64,000 bases of DNA from NCBI GenBank assembly GCA_013368315.1, contig JAACJM010000277.1, forward strand, positions 41,668 to 105,667. Direction: 5' to 3'. The notes under the pieces were generated by a model. It saw only the letters and a program-made list of their open reading frames with translations. It did not search any database and was not told the DNA's origin. Positions 25,716-35,549 of the stretch are shown here, one piece after another. Made by a program: the position numbers and the translations under genes. The DNA comes from Tetrapyrgos nigripes. Lineage: Eukaryota > Basidiomycota > Agaricomycetes > Agaricales > Campanellaceae. The first letter of the stretch is position 1; each line of letters opens with the position of its first letter.

Positions 25716-27318
25716 ATGGACATGACAGACTTGACTCAGCCAACGATCCGCACAGTGTCTGTACCGGTTGCGAAAACTTCTGCATCTGCCAAAAATGGTA
25801 CGTTTCTTCTCTTTCTCTTCTCATTTGCATTGCGTTAACGGTCGTTTTCACCCTTCAGAGATCCTTGAATCTCTCAGCCACCTCTCCCCAGCAATTGCTG
25901 CAATGTATCTCGTCTCCCAACATCCTCTCTTTTGGCAGATTGTTGACTGTACCGACCCGGATGGTCTGACTACAACATCTGCTTGGTCCCAATCTCACTG
26001 CGAAATCATCAACAAAAGTAATCACAGCAACACCCACTTCATTTGCGCTCTTGAAATGGCTTTGCTCCTTACTTCAATCTACTGCCTCCTGGATTCTCAT
26101 CTTCAGTAAGTCATACTTCTCTACCTTTTGAAGCTCCTCTAACCTCATTCTTCGTTCCCCAAAAGATTGACATTGGCCGCCTTCAGAGCACGCGGGCTTG
26201 TTTCGCTGGTGAACTGATCGCCAAACGACATCAGTTCGAACAAGATCCCATCATTTCCGAAATTTTCGACAACCTCGCTTTCTACTACAACGTCGTCTCC
26301 ACTATCATTGCTGCTTCTTGGACTGAAGTTTGGGCGAAAGCTGGCAAAGGTCTGCTCAGGAACGTTGTGAGTTAACTTTGATACCTCTACTTCTTCTTTC
26401 CTTGTCTCATCATTTAAACTCTCCAGAAAGCTACCCAGGTTGGCGCCAAAACAAAAGCGACACTCGATATGACATGCTGTTCAGTACGAACCCTCTTTTC
26501 ACCGGCTTCAGTCATGCGGAAGCTCCACGCGTTGACAGAAGCGCCATTGCAAATGCTTTAGCCTCAAGGAACCGAGGTTTGACTTCTCAACAGCCTCCAG
26601 GTACGTTCATATTGCTCTATAACACCCATATTATCCTCATATAACACCTTCGTAGCTCTCCAAAAATTTCATGACTTCATGGAATGACGCCATCAGCCTC
26701 CACCAGGTGAGCCAACTTTTTCTGCCTTCATTACTTTACCTGATACGATAATTGTCATCACCTCTTCAGATCACGATCTCTGGTATCTCGCACAAATGAA
26801 TGACAATCAACGCAAATATGAGTCTCTCGCCAAAGAACATGACCTCTCCAATATCCGTGTCATCACCCCATACATTCTCAATGCAGACAGCGTCACAGTC
26901 CACCCTTCGGACTATCACAACGTCTTCATGCCGGGCACACAATTTGCCGTCCTTTTTTGGGTCCGATTGTAAGGTTGTTTCAGCCTAATACCTCATTCTC
27001 CCATCTGATCTTCACTTTAGTGCCGATTTCGGTACACCAACCGGTCACCTCAATATATCCATGCTAAATGAACTTCCGTCAACTACCGCACAGCTTCACA
27101 AATTCTACAACGTCATTTTCCGTGATTACCCTAACTCACCTCCATCTCCGTGCAAGCGTCCTCATGGCTCAGACAATGACAACCTTCGCTCCGACACTGA
27201 AGACAGTCACTCCGACTCCGATGGCGCTCCGTCCCCGTCTAAAAAATTGAAGGGGGTTGCCAAAAACACTTGTGCCGGTTGTTCTTCATCTACCAGAGCT
27301 TCGAAAAATTGTAAATGA
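25716..27318 (+). pseudogene. Helitron-linked multi-exon gene A (paralogue of gene B), damaged
   Basis: Seven apparent exons: 25716-25797, 25859-26105, about 26166-26349, 26427-26600, 26656-26706, 26770-26968 and 27021-27318. Introns are 54-77 nt with GT-AG ends. It lies 660 bp after the helicase in the same direction. The start follows GCGAC and reads MDMTDLTQP. Key segments: ILESLSHLSPAIAAMYLV, WTEVWAKAGK joined to ESYPGWRQ across a phase-1 intron, DLWYLAQMND, and a Ser/Asp-rich tail ending in PSPSKKLKG, which looks like a nuclear localisation signal. Gene B (40541-43102) shows the same segments and intron positions. Damage: exon 2 cannot join exon 3 in frame, which could be a one-base loss at the donor, and TGA occurs at 26685. 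No known domain recognised. Confidence 0.6.
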
Positions 27319-27577
27319 TGTTTGACTGTCTTCACTTCATCTCTTCAGCTACTTTGTTAACTTCGTCATTCCGTTTCTCATTTTTTTTTCCTGAGGTTGT
27401 CGACTTGTAATTGTAAACCTGTAACACTACTCGTTTCTCTTCCTCATCTATCTTCTGCTTCTCGTAAACCTGTAAAAATACTTATTTCTGTGATGAATGT
27501 CTGTACAACTACTTTGTTATATAACATATCTGTGAATAATATGAGACTGCCTGAACTACTTATCTGGAGTCGGGGGT

Positions 27578-27593
27578 GGCGCACCTGTGCGCC
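27578..27593 (+). terminator. Putative Helitron 3' hairpin
   Basis: GGCGCAC-CT-GTGCGCC forms a 7-bp stem directly overlapping the right copy of the 15-bp inverted pair. Helitron 3' ends carry such hairpins close to the terminus. A CTRR end is not visible nearby, so this is suggestive only. Confidence 0.35.
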
Positions 27594-27710
27594 GTTGAGA
27601 TAAGCGATTTTGCACCGGCTCTAAATGACTCGCATCGGAGTCGAGTCGATTTTTCGGCTTTTTGCAAGAGCCGAGCCGGAGCGGACCGTAGCCGAACTGC
27701 TACAACACTA

Positions 27711-27718
27711 GCCGAGAC
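27711..27718. repeat. Right 8-bp target site duplication (GCCGAGAC)
   Basis: Identical to 5003-5010 and directly adjacent to the inverted terminus TACAACACTA. Confidence 0.6.
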
Positions 27719-28300
27719 CATGTCAGCAAATTGAACGAAATCATTCAAAACGGATGTCAACTTTGAATGAATACGGGTGCATGAATAAAAGTGCACTTTG
27801 AACAGCATATTGGTGGTCATGGGCACAAGTATGCGAGGAGAAACACAACCTTTTTTCAACAATCATGAAGGGCTTAGGGGATGCATATAATCATTTACGA
27901 TGCGAATACTCGGGAAGAGACACCTACTAGTACACCCTCACCCAAGCACGTTCCACCGGTGGTTACTCCTGGTTAGGAGAAAACAATCAGAGAGTATGCA
28001 GGTTTTTGGCAGTCAGGCTTAGTAGTACGTTGGGGAGACATGAACATGAGTACTAACCCTACCTTAAATGATAACCTAAAGGCTTCCTGAAGATTGACTA
28101 TGACTCAGTAAGAGCTAGTAAGATTGCCAGCCTCCGTTACCGTAGGCCAATCGAACATCTTTGTCAGTGTCCAATATATTAATAATGGCCAAGACTGACA
28201 CCAAGGTCATGGAACGCAGATTTTTATCACAGTGAGAGGCTTACAAACTCCTTTTCTGCCACTAATGCATGTATTGGAGCGTGTACAGAGACGAGAGGCG

Positions 28301-28306
28301 TATAAA
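28301..28306 (+). promoter_or_regulatory. TATA box of the dehydrogenase gene
   Basis: TATAAA stands 60 bp upstream of the ATG at 28361, a normal distance for a fungal core promoter. The promoter still looks intact although the gene is damaged. Confidence 0.55.
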
Positions 28307-28360
28307 AGCTAGAGAATAAATCGAAAACACAACAACTTTCTCTTCACCACAATAACTACC

Positions 28361-29542
28361 ATGTCCGCTATCAACTTGCAAGGAAAAATCGCTCTCGTTA
28401 CCGGTGGTGGAACTGGAATGTAAGCTCTTGCTTCAATTCTCTCTTTCTTGTCTTGATCCTCATCTGACCTGAATTACTAGCAGATTGATGATTGCGAAGG
28501 AGTTCTCCAAGAATGGAGCCAAGGTCTACATCACAGGAAGGCGTCTACAAGTGCTAGAGAAGACCGCCAGCGAGCATGCACTGGTCCCATACGTTCTTTC
28601 ACAGATCCAGAACACCGAGCACTGACGTCAACTTACTGTGTCCTTATAGCCTTCAAATGGACGTTTCTGACAAAGAGTCGATCTCGAATGCAATCAAATA
28701 TATTGACCAAGCTGAAGGGAAATTAGACATTCTCGTAAACAAGTCAGTTACATCTGTGCTCGTAGCCTGCACTTACGATTTATCTAACTAACGTCTATCA
28801 CAATAGCGCCGGAATCATTGGAACTCCCTTGGACGTCCTCAAGGGAAGGGATTCTCCCAAGGACGCTAAAATCGGAGAAACCGCCTTCACTCAAGACACA
28901 TTTGAAGATTGGGGCAGAGTCTTCCGAACCAACACTGCCGCTCCATATTTCGTTACGATGGGTTTCGTCTCCCTCCTCGAAAAAGGTGCTCGAGCAAGAA
29001 ACGGAACCTCTAGTGTTATCAACATCTCCAGTGTTGCAGCAACGGTTAAACTTTCATTAGGTGGGGTAAGTACGCATTTATCTCTTCAACGCTGTCTAAT
29101 TGCTGTCCCTGTTACCTGCTCACAACATCTTCTCGTAGTTCTCCTACCCCGCGAGCAAAGCGGGCGTCAACCTCCTCACTCAACTCTTCGCTATGCAATT
29201 CGCTCTGCAAAACATTCCTATCCGCGTCAACACTATTTCCCCGGGATATTCCTCTCTGAGGTGACTGCTGCTGCGGGACTGGACATCAATCAACTTGGTA
29301 GCCAACCTGCGCCGGGAATCTTCAACCCAGCTCCTTTACTTAGGATAGGAAGGTGAGTTTTCGAGTCGTTTTATGATTTTCGACTTTCGTCGTGAACAGC
29401 GTCTGACTTTCACCTGGGAAATTGAATGTACAGGCCGTCCGAGATAGGAACTGCTGCAACGTTCTTGGCCTCTGATTCTGGCGAATTCGTGAATGGGCAA
29501 AATCTGGGTATTGATGGAGGTATTACCTTGGTTAACCCTTAG
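28361..29542 (+). pseudogene. Short-chain dehydrogenase/reductase (SDR), recently damaged
   Basis: A classical SDR oxidoreductase using NAD(P) and an unknown substrate. It starts at 28361 (MSAINLQGKIALVTGGGTG), with the cofactor loop TGGGTG, then LQMDVSD, NNAG (split by an intron at 28743), the serine in INISSVAA, the catalytic YPASK and VNTISPG. The last exon ends GIDGGITLVNP at 29542. Introns are short, with GT-AG ends. Two faults: the donor of the second intron reads ATACGT at 28589 where GTACGT would give the correct phase with acceptor 28649; and after SPG near 29247 one base is missing, since the family sequence continues only in the next frame (FLSEVTAAAGLD). If both are real, the gene is dead although 95% intact. 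Sequencing error at the second site is possible. Confidence 0.8.
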
Positions 29543-29738
29543 TAATAGGACTGCCACTGGGCTGAATAGACAGATAGATATGTACTCAAAGGTGTAACGC
29601 TATCGGGATTCAAAGCTTTTGTATCTTCTGGCTGCTCTTTCTTTTGCATCGAAAATTTCTGCATCAAGGATATCTGGGGTCCTAAAGGCTATCGAGCTAT
29701 AAGTATACAGCTTTGATACCTTCCTCACAATGAAGTGG

Positions 29739-29785
29739 GTGTGGGCCAGCGCTGAAGCGTGGCTAATACGAGGCCGTCGTAGTAC
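29739..29785 (+). repeat. Dispersed GTGGGCCA motif, copy 1
   Basis: About 45 bp with the pattern GTGGGCCA...GCGTG...CGAGGCC. Related copies lie at 37007-37045 and 61820-61856, all in the same orientation. Similarity is modest but covers the full pattern. Nature unknown. Confidence 0.35.
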
Positions 29786-29913
29786 CAGTTTCAATGTACA
29801 CATTATTTTATTACACTTCTTGGTATTAAAAAACCCCAATACAAATACTTAGTTTAACCAGTACATCTTATTTTGTTAACTTCTGCGTACGAAAGTCCTC
29901 CCATAGCCATTAT

Positions 29914-30095
29914 TTACATCCCCTTCTTCACTGGATCTGATAATAGGATCACAAACTTCAAATTCAAAGCCCGCGTCTCTTCTCTCGACCCATAATACCC
30001 TGCCGTATACCCGACAGAGCAGATGCTCCCTGCTGGGATCTCTTCCATGTACATGGGCCGTGTTCCGATCGCGTTCCAATCTTCGGACGTAAATT
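29914..30095 (-). pseudogene. Unidentified gene tail fused to a Helitron relic
   Basis: On the minus strand a frame reads RFQFTSEDWNAIGTRPMYM, then EEIPAGSICSVGYTAGYYG, and stops at 29914. It has the texture of a real C-terminal exon, but I recognise no family. It begins where the Helitron relic stops making sense. CGATTTCA occurs twice at the join, so the chimera may have formed at a short homology. It might also be an exon captured by the Helitron. Confidence 0.35.
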
Positions 30096-31330
30096 GAAAT
30101 CGGATCGGTCTGAAATCGTTGGTCAGGATAACCTATATCATATTTTTTATGACTCTTTTCAGAAACGGTTGATAGTAGTCATGCCAATACCACCTAAACC
30201 ATACGGGAAAAGCCACGGGAAAATTGAAGGATACAGCAGGGGGTTTTTGAACATAGAAGAGCTCTTTTCGCCATGTCCAACTGCAAGAAACTTCCCTTGA
30301 GATTTTAAATGAGCCAACGCTTTGGCCTTCTGAAATTCAACGGAGGAATTTCGCAGGTCATTCCCCGTAATACTATGCACTACAAAAGGTATATCACCTG
30401 TTCAGTGCCAATTTCCATCTCATGATCATGAACAGTTGTACCCTCAGGAGTTCTATTACCTTCTGACTGCATATGTTTGTACGCTACAGTAACTGGTGGT
30501 GTATCCTCAGGATATTTGTTCAGATTGTCTGTAGATATTTGTACATTTTGATATGCAGGATGATTCAATCAGAGCCATGTCAAAGCCTTGAATACTTGTT
30601 CACGTCTGACAAGCATAGGCGTATGCTTGTAATCTTTCTCTGTAGGCTTGCATGGTCCTGTAAACATGATAGCTAATACCTCATCAAGATCTTCTGGAGG
30701 TGGTGGTAAAATATCATAAACTTTCATGACTGGAGAATCGAAAGCTATTACATGTGAGATCATCTTTTGCATCCCTGAAGACACTCGCACAAAACAGCAA
30801 TTTGTCCGAACCTTTTGAACTAATAAATTGTCTACAAAATCTAAGTCCTTTAACTGAGGAGGGATCGCACCGAGCCAAAAGCCATTGCCAAAGAAATCCT
30901 AGGTATTTTGCCATTCCGGATGGAAACCCTACAATCACTACGTACTTTTGAGCAAGCGTCATCAATAATGGGTCCACTGATCTCTTCAATTTTGTCAGTA
31001 TATTGATACCTCGGTTTGCGTGTAACCCCTGGAGCAGAGGGAATTTCAAGGAGATTTTTTACTTGTTTAAGGGAAATAAGTACAGATGTAGGCTTAAGCT
31101 GACCGCGCACCGCGCATCCATCTTCCTCTACTTGGTCTGGTGAAAAATCAGCCCACAAATCCTGTACAATTTTCTTAATCAAGGAATTTGATGGAGGCAG
31201 AGGAGGAAACGAAATGTCAGTTTGAATTTGCACATGGTCAACAGGTTCAAAAATTGTGACAGGCTCCACACAATACCGGTCACATTTATGTGTCTCAAAT
31301 AGACTGAGAAAATGAGATTTGGCAGCATTT
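30095..31330 (-). pseudogene. Second Helitron relic: N-terminal part of a Rep/helicase
   Basis: Several minus-strand segments in changing frames line up in the order known for Agaricomycete Helitron helicases. First (about 31330-30850) comes THKCDRYCVEP and IFEPVDHVQIQTD, then GQLKPTSVLISLKQVKNL and SDCRVSIRNGKIPRI. A DUF6570-like part follows (30790-30569: HVIAFDSP, DILPPPPEDLDEVLAIMFTG, CKPTEKD, PMLVRREQV). Next are PAYQNVQISTDNL with YPEDTPPV (30568-30380) and ALAHLKSQGKFLAVGHGE followed by FPWLFPYGLGGIG (30380-30170). A frameshift then leads to SHKKYDIGYPDQRFQTDP, where the element ends abruptly. Rep and helicase domains are missing. It is a different family from the 17.7-kb Helitron. Confidence 0.75.
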
Positions 31331-32370
31331 TTAGAAGGAATATTATGATACTTAGCCAGCTATTCAGTGACTTTACCGGCAGAGATGAATATAATTCAGA
31401 CAAAGGTATTGATGTGTATACAAGGAGTGGACTGTCCGTCGAGCGCAAAATGGAATCCGAAAAGCTATGAATCTGATAAAGGGTAGAAGAGGGCTTGTAT
31501 ATCAGGCAAGGAAAAAGTAGATAATGCTCTAAATATGGGAATGAATATGATTCGATTGGTGAAGTGCCGCCGCCAAAGAGGGGGCGATATACCGATTCAT
31601 CAGACTCAAAATGGGTAGGGTTGGAGTAGCAATGTGTCAGAAAACCAAGTGTGTGTAGACACAAATGATAATGTGCAATACCGGCTATTGCTTTCATAAC
31701 ATATTTATTGAGAATGGTAATGATAGTCATCCTGGTTTTGACACAAGGAGTAAATAAAAAGCATGTTTGGAGTGAAAAGCTAGTAGAACGAGTCATCAAG
31801 GAGCTGTGATAAGAACCAAGAATGCAAGAGTGATAATCACTGCATAGACCAATTGAGTTGAGTTTTACCACGAAATCGTGCTTGTAAAAAAGTGATCGTA
31901 ATGTCAACAAGTAGACAAACTAACACGTTGAAGTAACACTGTCATGAAAGGGTAAAAAGAAGGTGGTGTCAGAGCCAATAACAAATGAGCTGTAGCTAGT
32001 AAGTCTATGAACGGTGTAGGAATCTCGAATGCAGACTGTGAATTGATAAACAGACAGAAGAACATGGTTCAAGACAGTATGCAGTAAGTAATAACCCTGA
32101 TACTTAGAGTGAGTAATGAAAGACTTTGAAAGAAATATAAAGTCTCCAGATGCAATGAACCGAGATCTAACACGAAAAGCTGAACGATACATACGCGGAG
32201 AAAGGGAATGAGTGAGCATACCAGCATAGAACGTGTCATAATGATAAAAAGCATCTGAGCAACTGAATGAACAAGCTTTACCTGATAGCTGATATACGAC
32301 GTGAAGATAGAAGCAAAATGTTCATTTAAGGACATTGGGCGCTGATAATTGTGTGGCGAGTTGGAATCAT

Positions 32371-32490
32371 AAAGCAACATTGAGTTGAATTTATAAAGCA
32401 ACATTGAGTCGTGATTATAAAGCAGCATTGAGCGGTGAGGATAAAAAGACGTTGAGTGGTGATCATGAAGCGGCGTAGAGCCGTCGACGA
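32371..32490 (-). repeat. 24-bp tandem repeat coding for SMLLY units
   Basis: Four to five units of AAAGCAACATTGAGT plus nine variable bases lie head to tail. On the minus strand, in one frame, each unit reads S-M-L-L-Y-x3. The same core (ACAACATTGAGTCGT) occurs at about 1254 in the secreted repeat ORF, so the two loci are likely related. No intact gene around this copy can be defined. Confidence 0.5.
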
Positions 32491-33059
32491 AACCCAGAAT
32501 AGAAGTGTAAGGTAAAGAGAAACCCGAGATGTGACCGTCGCAAGTGAAAACTCCAAAAGAGTGACCATAGCGAACAAGATTCTCGCAATCAGACTGGAAT
32601 GAACAGATGACCTAGTGTAGATTGAGTTGCGTTATAGGAGTTGATGAACATCGGCTGGTTGAAGAAAAATGCCGTGGAATCGAGACTAGAAGCGGAATGG
32701 AAGAGAATCCATAGGTGAGCGGAATCTGCGCAGTTGAGCTGGCTGCGCATGCCAATGCTCAATCCCACTGGATCGGTGAGGTTGCGGTCGAAATAATCAT
32801 AACTTAGTATATACGGAACCAAACTGAGAACGATGCAGCCAACAGAGAAATGTGGGCGAGAGAGCTTTATGGTGGAATGAGACAGAGAGAGAGTAAAGAT
32901 TGACAGGGACGCATTAGACCCTGTCCGCCGTCGGAAATGAAGCGGAAAAGGGGCACATTAAACGCTGACGGCCGTTGAAGACCATGGATCAAAAATACCA
33001 TGGATCGAAAATTTGCCGGACGCAGAGAGCGGCGGCAGGCAAAGGGGACGCAATTGCCC

Positions 33060-33114
33060 AGCCACACGCAGAAACGCAGTGTAAACAACTCAGCCTCATT
33101 CTTCGGCCTCGTAA
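33060..33114 (+). repeat. Dispersed repeat copy, partner at 1741-1797
   Basis: See 1741-1797. Shared blocks include CTCAGCCTCATT. Both copies lie to the right of minus-strand SMLY-type repeats. Confidence 0.4.
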
Positions 33115-33192
33115 CTCACACGGGAACCTGAGGCCCAAGGCCTCATTGTTAAAACCTGAGATATAAGTAATTTCAATAGTAATAATCTCATG

Positions 33193-33591
33193 TTCAAGTA
33201 GCAGGAACGCCACCTAGTATGGGACTTGAAAACCAAGCCGAGTCGACCTACGAGAGCGACAAGTTTCGACATGATGACTTTTTTACTTGGGTGGAGCAGG
33301 GATCAGTAAAGATGCAAAGGTATTTATAACTACCTCAAAGCTAACATCCTCCAAGTCATAGTTTTTATATATCCGATCAAGACCTGCAATCGAAATAGCT
33401 GGTGTGTCCCTGCTCAGTCAGCTCACTAACCACAAGTCCATGATAAAGGATTGGTAGATATGTCGTACATGAATGCTCGAAGTACCACAGGCACAAAGTT
33501 TATGGGTAACTTCTGGGTCTGGGAGTTAGTGCAGTTTGCTTGAAGGAGTGGTAGCGGAGCTAAGTATATGCAAACTGCCGGACATTGTTGG
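33193..33591 (+). repeat. About 395-bp duplicated segment, copy 1
   Basis: Aligns with 61122-61513 in the same orientation, from TTCAAGTAG-AGGAACGC to GGAGCTAAGTAT and CAAACTGCCGG. Long identical blocks include GACATGATGACTTTT and GCTCGAAGTACCACAGGC. In the second copy the segment starts exactly inside the 5' end of the reductase gene. No terminal repeats are evident. Confidence 0.75.
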
Positions 33592-33958
33592 GATGATATC
33601 ATGCACGCTGAAAAGACCGGAATATCTGCTCGACGGATAGGTGTACGAAAATGAGATAAGTATATCTGGAAGCTAGATAGAAGTCCCCATAGATTATGTG
33701 TCAGTAAGCTAGATATATGAACAAAAAGTTAATATATCCGGACGCCTTTCTGTGCATTTGATGGGTGAGCAGACACATTGCCTATCAAATCTACTGAAAG
33801 AAGTACAAAGACCTCAAATCGAGGCTCCGGACATGGTTGCGGATGTGCGTCCGGAAAGACAATAAGTCCGGCTTCCTGATATGTATGGGTGCCAATAGTT
33901 CATTTGTCTGTAGTACGGATATGCCAGTTCCCGTTCAAATCTCATTTTCGCACACATA

Positions 33959-34241
33959 CACTGCGGGCGGCGATGGGTATTTGCAACCCATTTTTGAGCA
34001 GGCTTAAATCTCGAATTGTTCGCACGGTTTTTCTCTCATACAGCAAAAGGTGTGGCGAATACTTTCCGGGCATGTGAGCCAAATCTGCGTCAGAAAATTT
34101 TGAGGATTTTCACACCAAATCAGGCACAAATACTTACGATACAAGTTTCGGCATTTCAACGGCAAGTAAGACTAATTTTATCGGGGAAAAAACCGTGCGA
34201 ACAATTCGAGATTTAAGCCTGACCCATCGCCGCCCGCAGTG
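33959..34241. mobile_element. CACTG-ended MITE, 283 bp
   Basis: The ends are CACTGCGGGCGGCGATGGGT and its exact inverse (20 bp), followed inside by a second inverted block of about 35 bp (GGCTTAAATCTCGAATTG and its inverse). ATA lies directly outside both ends (33956-33958 and 34242-34244). CACTG termini with a 3-bp duplication are typical of the CACTA/EnSpm superfamily. No coding capacity. Confidence 0.7.
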
Positions 34242-34244
34242 ATA

Positions 34245-35549
34245 TCCGGTCACCTTAGCACCTATCCGTCGAGCGGATATTTTGGTCTTTTTGGCGTAAT
34301 GCCGCTTGGGTGTCTCCAATGCTCACTCACACGGCCTGGAAGGGGATGCTCATGAGTGACCTGAGTAAGTACATTTTCATTACTAAAACAGCCCAACCCA
34401 TATTCCACCTGACCAGTGCTTATACCCGCCTGTAATAGTTCTACAAGTATATCAGACCATTATCATCTGTTATCATAATTTCAAGAGCTGATCATACTAT
34501 GTCACCTTGTATTTGCAACCTTAGGCCGCCTTCAACAATCAGAACCGTTGCTCGCTCTTGCCTGCTACGCATACTATATAGGCGTCTATCTATCTCTCGA
34601 TGTCAATCTTAACTCTTTCTTGGTTGTTCTTAGCTTAACGCAGCGCTTCTAGCTTGTGGTGAGCCTTTCTTTAGCTTTGCCTAGCGTCATGACCTTCTTT
34701 GACATCACATAGATATCCGTTGACCGTCATCCAAGACCTTTGGTGAGTTCTCCATTGATTCTTTCATCATTCAAACCATCTCATTCAACTCCGAATTATA
34801 GATTGCGCATATACCCATGTACCGATGGTATACTCGGGAGTTAGTACATTGATTGGGTGTGTCGGCTCTATTAATATTCTTTCGTAGTTGTAGTATACTA
34901 TCTATCTATGTAGCTATGTATTTACATACTTGAATAAAGATATTTGTTTTTCATTCTGACATTGAATGAGAATGCGAGGGCAACGGAAATGCTTCTCTAC
35001 CCAGTGTACTCTCTGCCATTCCAGATATCCTTCACCAGCTGAAGCCTGATATATACCTTGCCATCCTTGATAATCCCCTGACCAGCTCCATCATCCATGA
35101 GAATCCTTCCCATTCCTGGCCAACCCCGCTATCCCTGATCAACTTGTTGTCATTATGACAGGGATCTGACAACGGATGATATGGGCTGGAAATGGGCTGG
35201 CCAGCCTGGAACAAAAGATATAATGTTCTGGCAGTATGGCAGGACATGAACCCAGATGGCGGGGGTGGTTTGCGGGGTATATGGGTAGGTAGGTTTTCGT
35301 GATGTTCGTTCTACTCCATCGGACCCTCATATACTCCTATCTGCTACGCTAGAAGCAGGCCCTGTATTAAGGACTCGGGGGCCTCGGATGACCAAGTTTT
35401 TCTCGAAACTGCACGTAAGTACCTTAATCTCGCACTTTAGTACTCGCGGCATTGTTCATCATGGACGTCATTATCTAGAGCTACGTATATAGGCGGATAA
35501 ACCACCCAGCCAAGCATTCCGTCGGACTCTTCAAGACCTTTCTCACAGG
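34245..35549. other. No gene seen; upstream region of the hydrolase gene
   Basis: I see no coding region. A TATA-like TATATA stands near 35487, about 60 bp upstream of the hydrolase start. Confidence 0.45.

Larger units (their letters stand above)
17298..27593 (+). mobile_element. Decayed Helitron with companion gene; tentative ends
   Basis: The body is defined by the Rep/helicase frame (17736-25054) and the following multi-exon gene A (25716-27318), both on the plus strand. A 15-bp pair flanks them in inverted orientation with one mismatch: GCCATCCCCGACTCC at 17298-17312 and GGAGTCGGGGGTGGC at 27566-27580. The right copy runs into a hairpin, GGCGCACCTGTGCGCC (27578-27593). Inverted subterminal repeats and a 3' hairpin are known for Helitron2/Helentron-type elements. 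I see no canonical CTRR end, so the exact termini are tentative. Confidence 0.5.
5011..27710. mobile_element. hAT-like element ends with 8-bp duplication, filled by nested insertions
   Basis: The left end begins TAGTGTTGTA at 5011. The right end is its exact inverse, finishing TACAACACTA at 27710, and both ends continue into related GGCTCGGCTC-rich sequence. The eight bases outside the left end (5003-5010) and outside the right end (27711-27718) are both GCCGAGAC. TAGTG fits the hAT terminal consensus YARNG, and 8-bp duplications are typical of hAT and Zisupton-type elements. No hAT transposase is visible between the ends. The simplest reading is a small hAT-like element into which a LINE, a foldback element and a Helitron were later inserted, stretching it to 22.7 kb. 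The alternative is a single giant composite element. Confidence 0.6.
27319..28300. other. No gene seen between gene A and the dehydrogenase
   Basis: The interval holds the Helitron 3' hairpin, the right hAT-like end (to 27710), its duplication, and then about 580 bp of unassigned sequence up to the dehydrogenase promoter. Confidence 0.5.
31331..33192. other. Unassigned sequence with SMLLY-type repeat
   Basis: Apart from the tandem repeat at 32371-32490 I find no supported gene. The 243-residue minus frame at 31179-31910 is hydrophobic, unlike any known protein, and partly overlaps the Helitron relic in another frame. The segment 33060-33114 matches 1741-1797. Confidence 0.4.

Noticed and set aside
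31179..31910. 243-residue open frame on the minus strand
   Set aside because: Very hydrophobic, no motif, and its 3' part overlaps in another frame the recognisable Helitron N-terminal sequence. A chance frame in AT-rich sequence.
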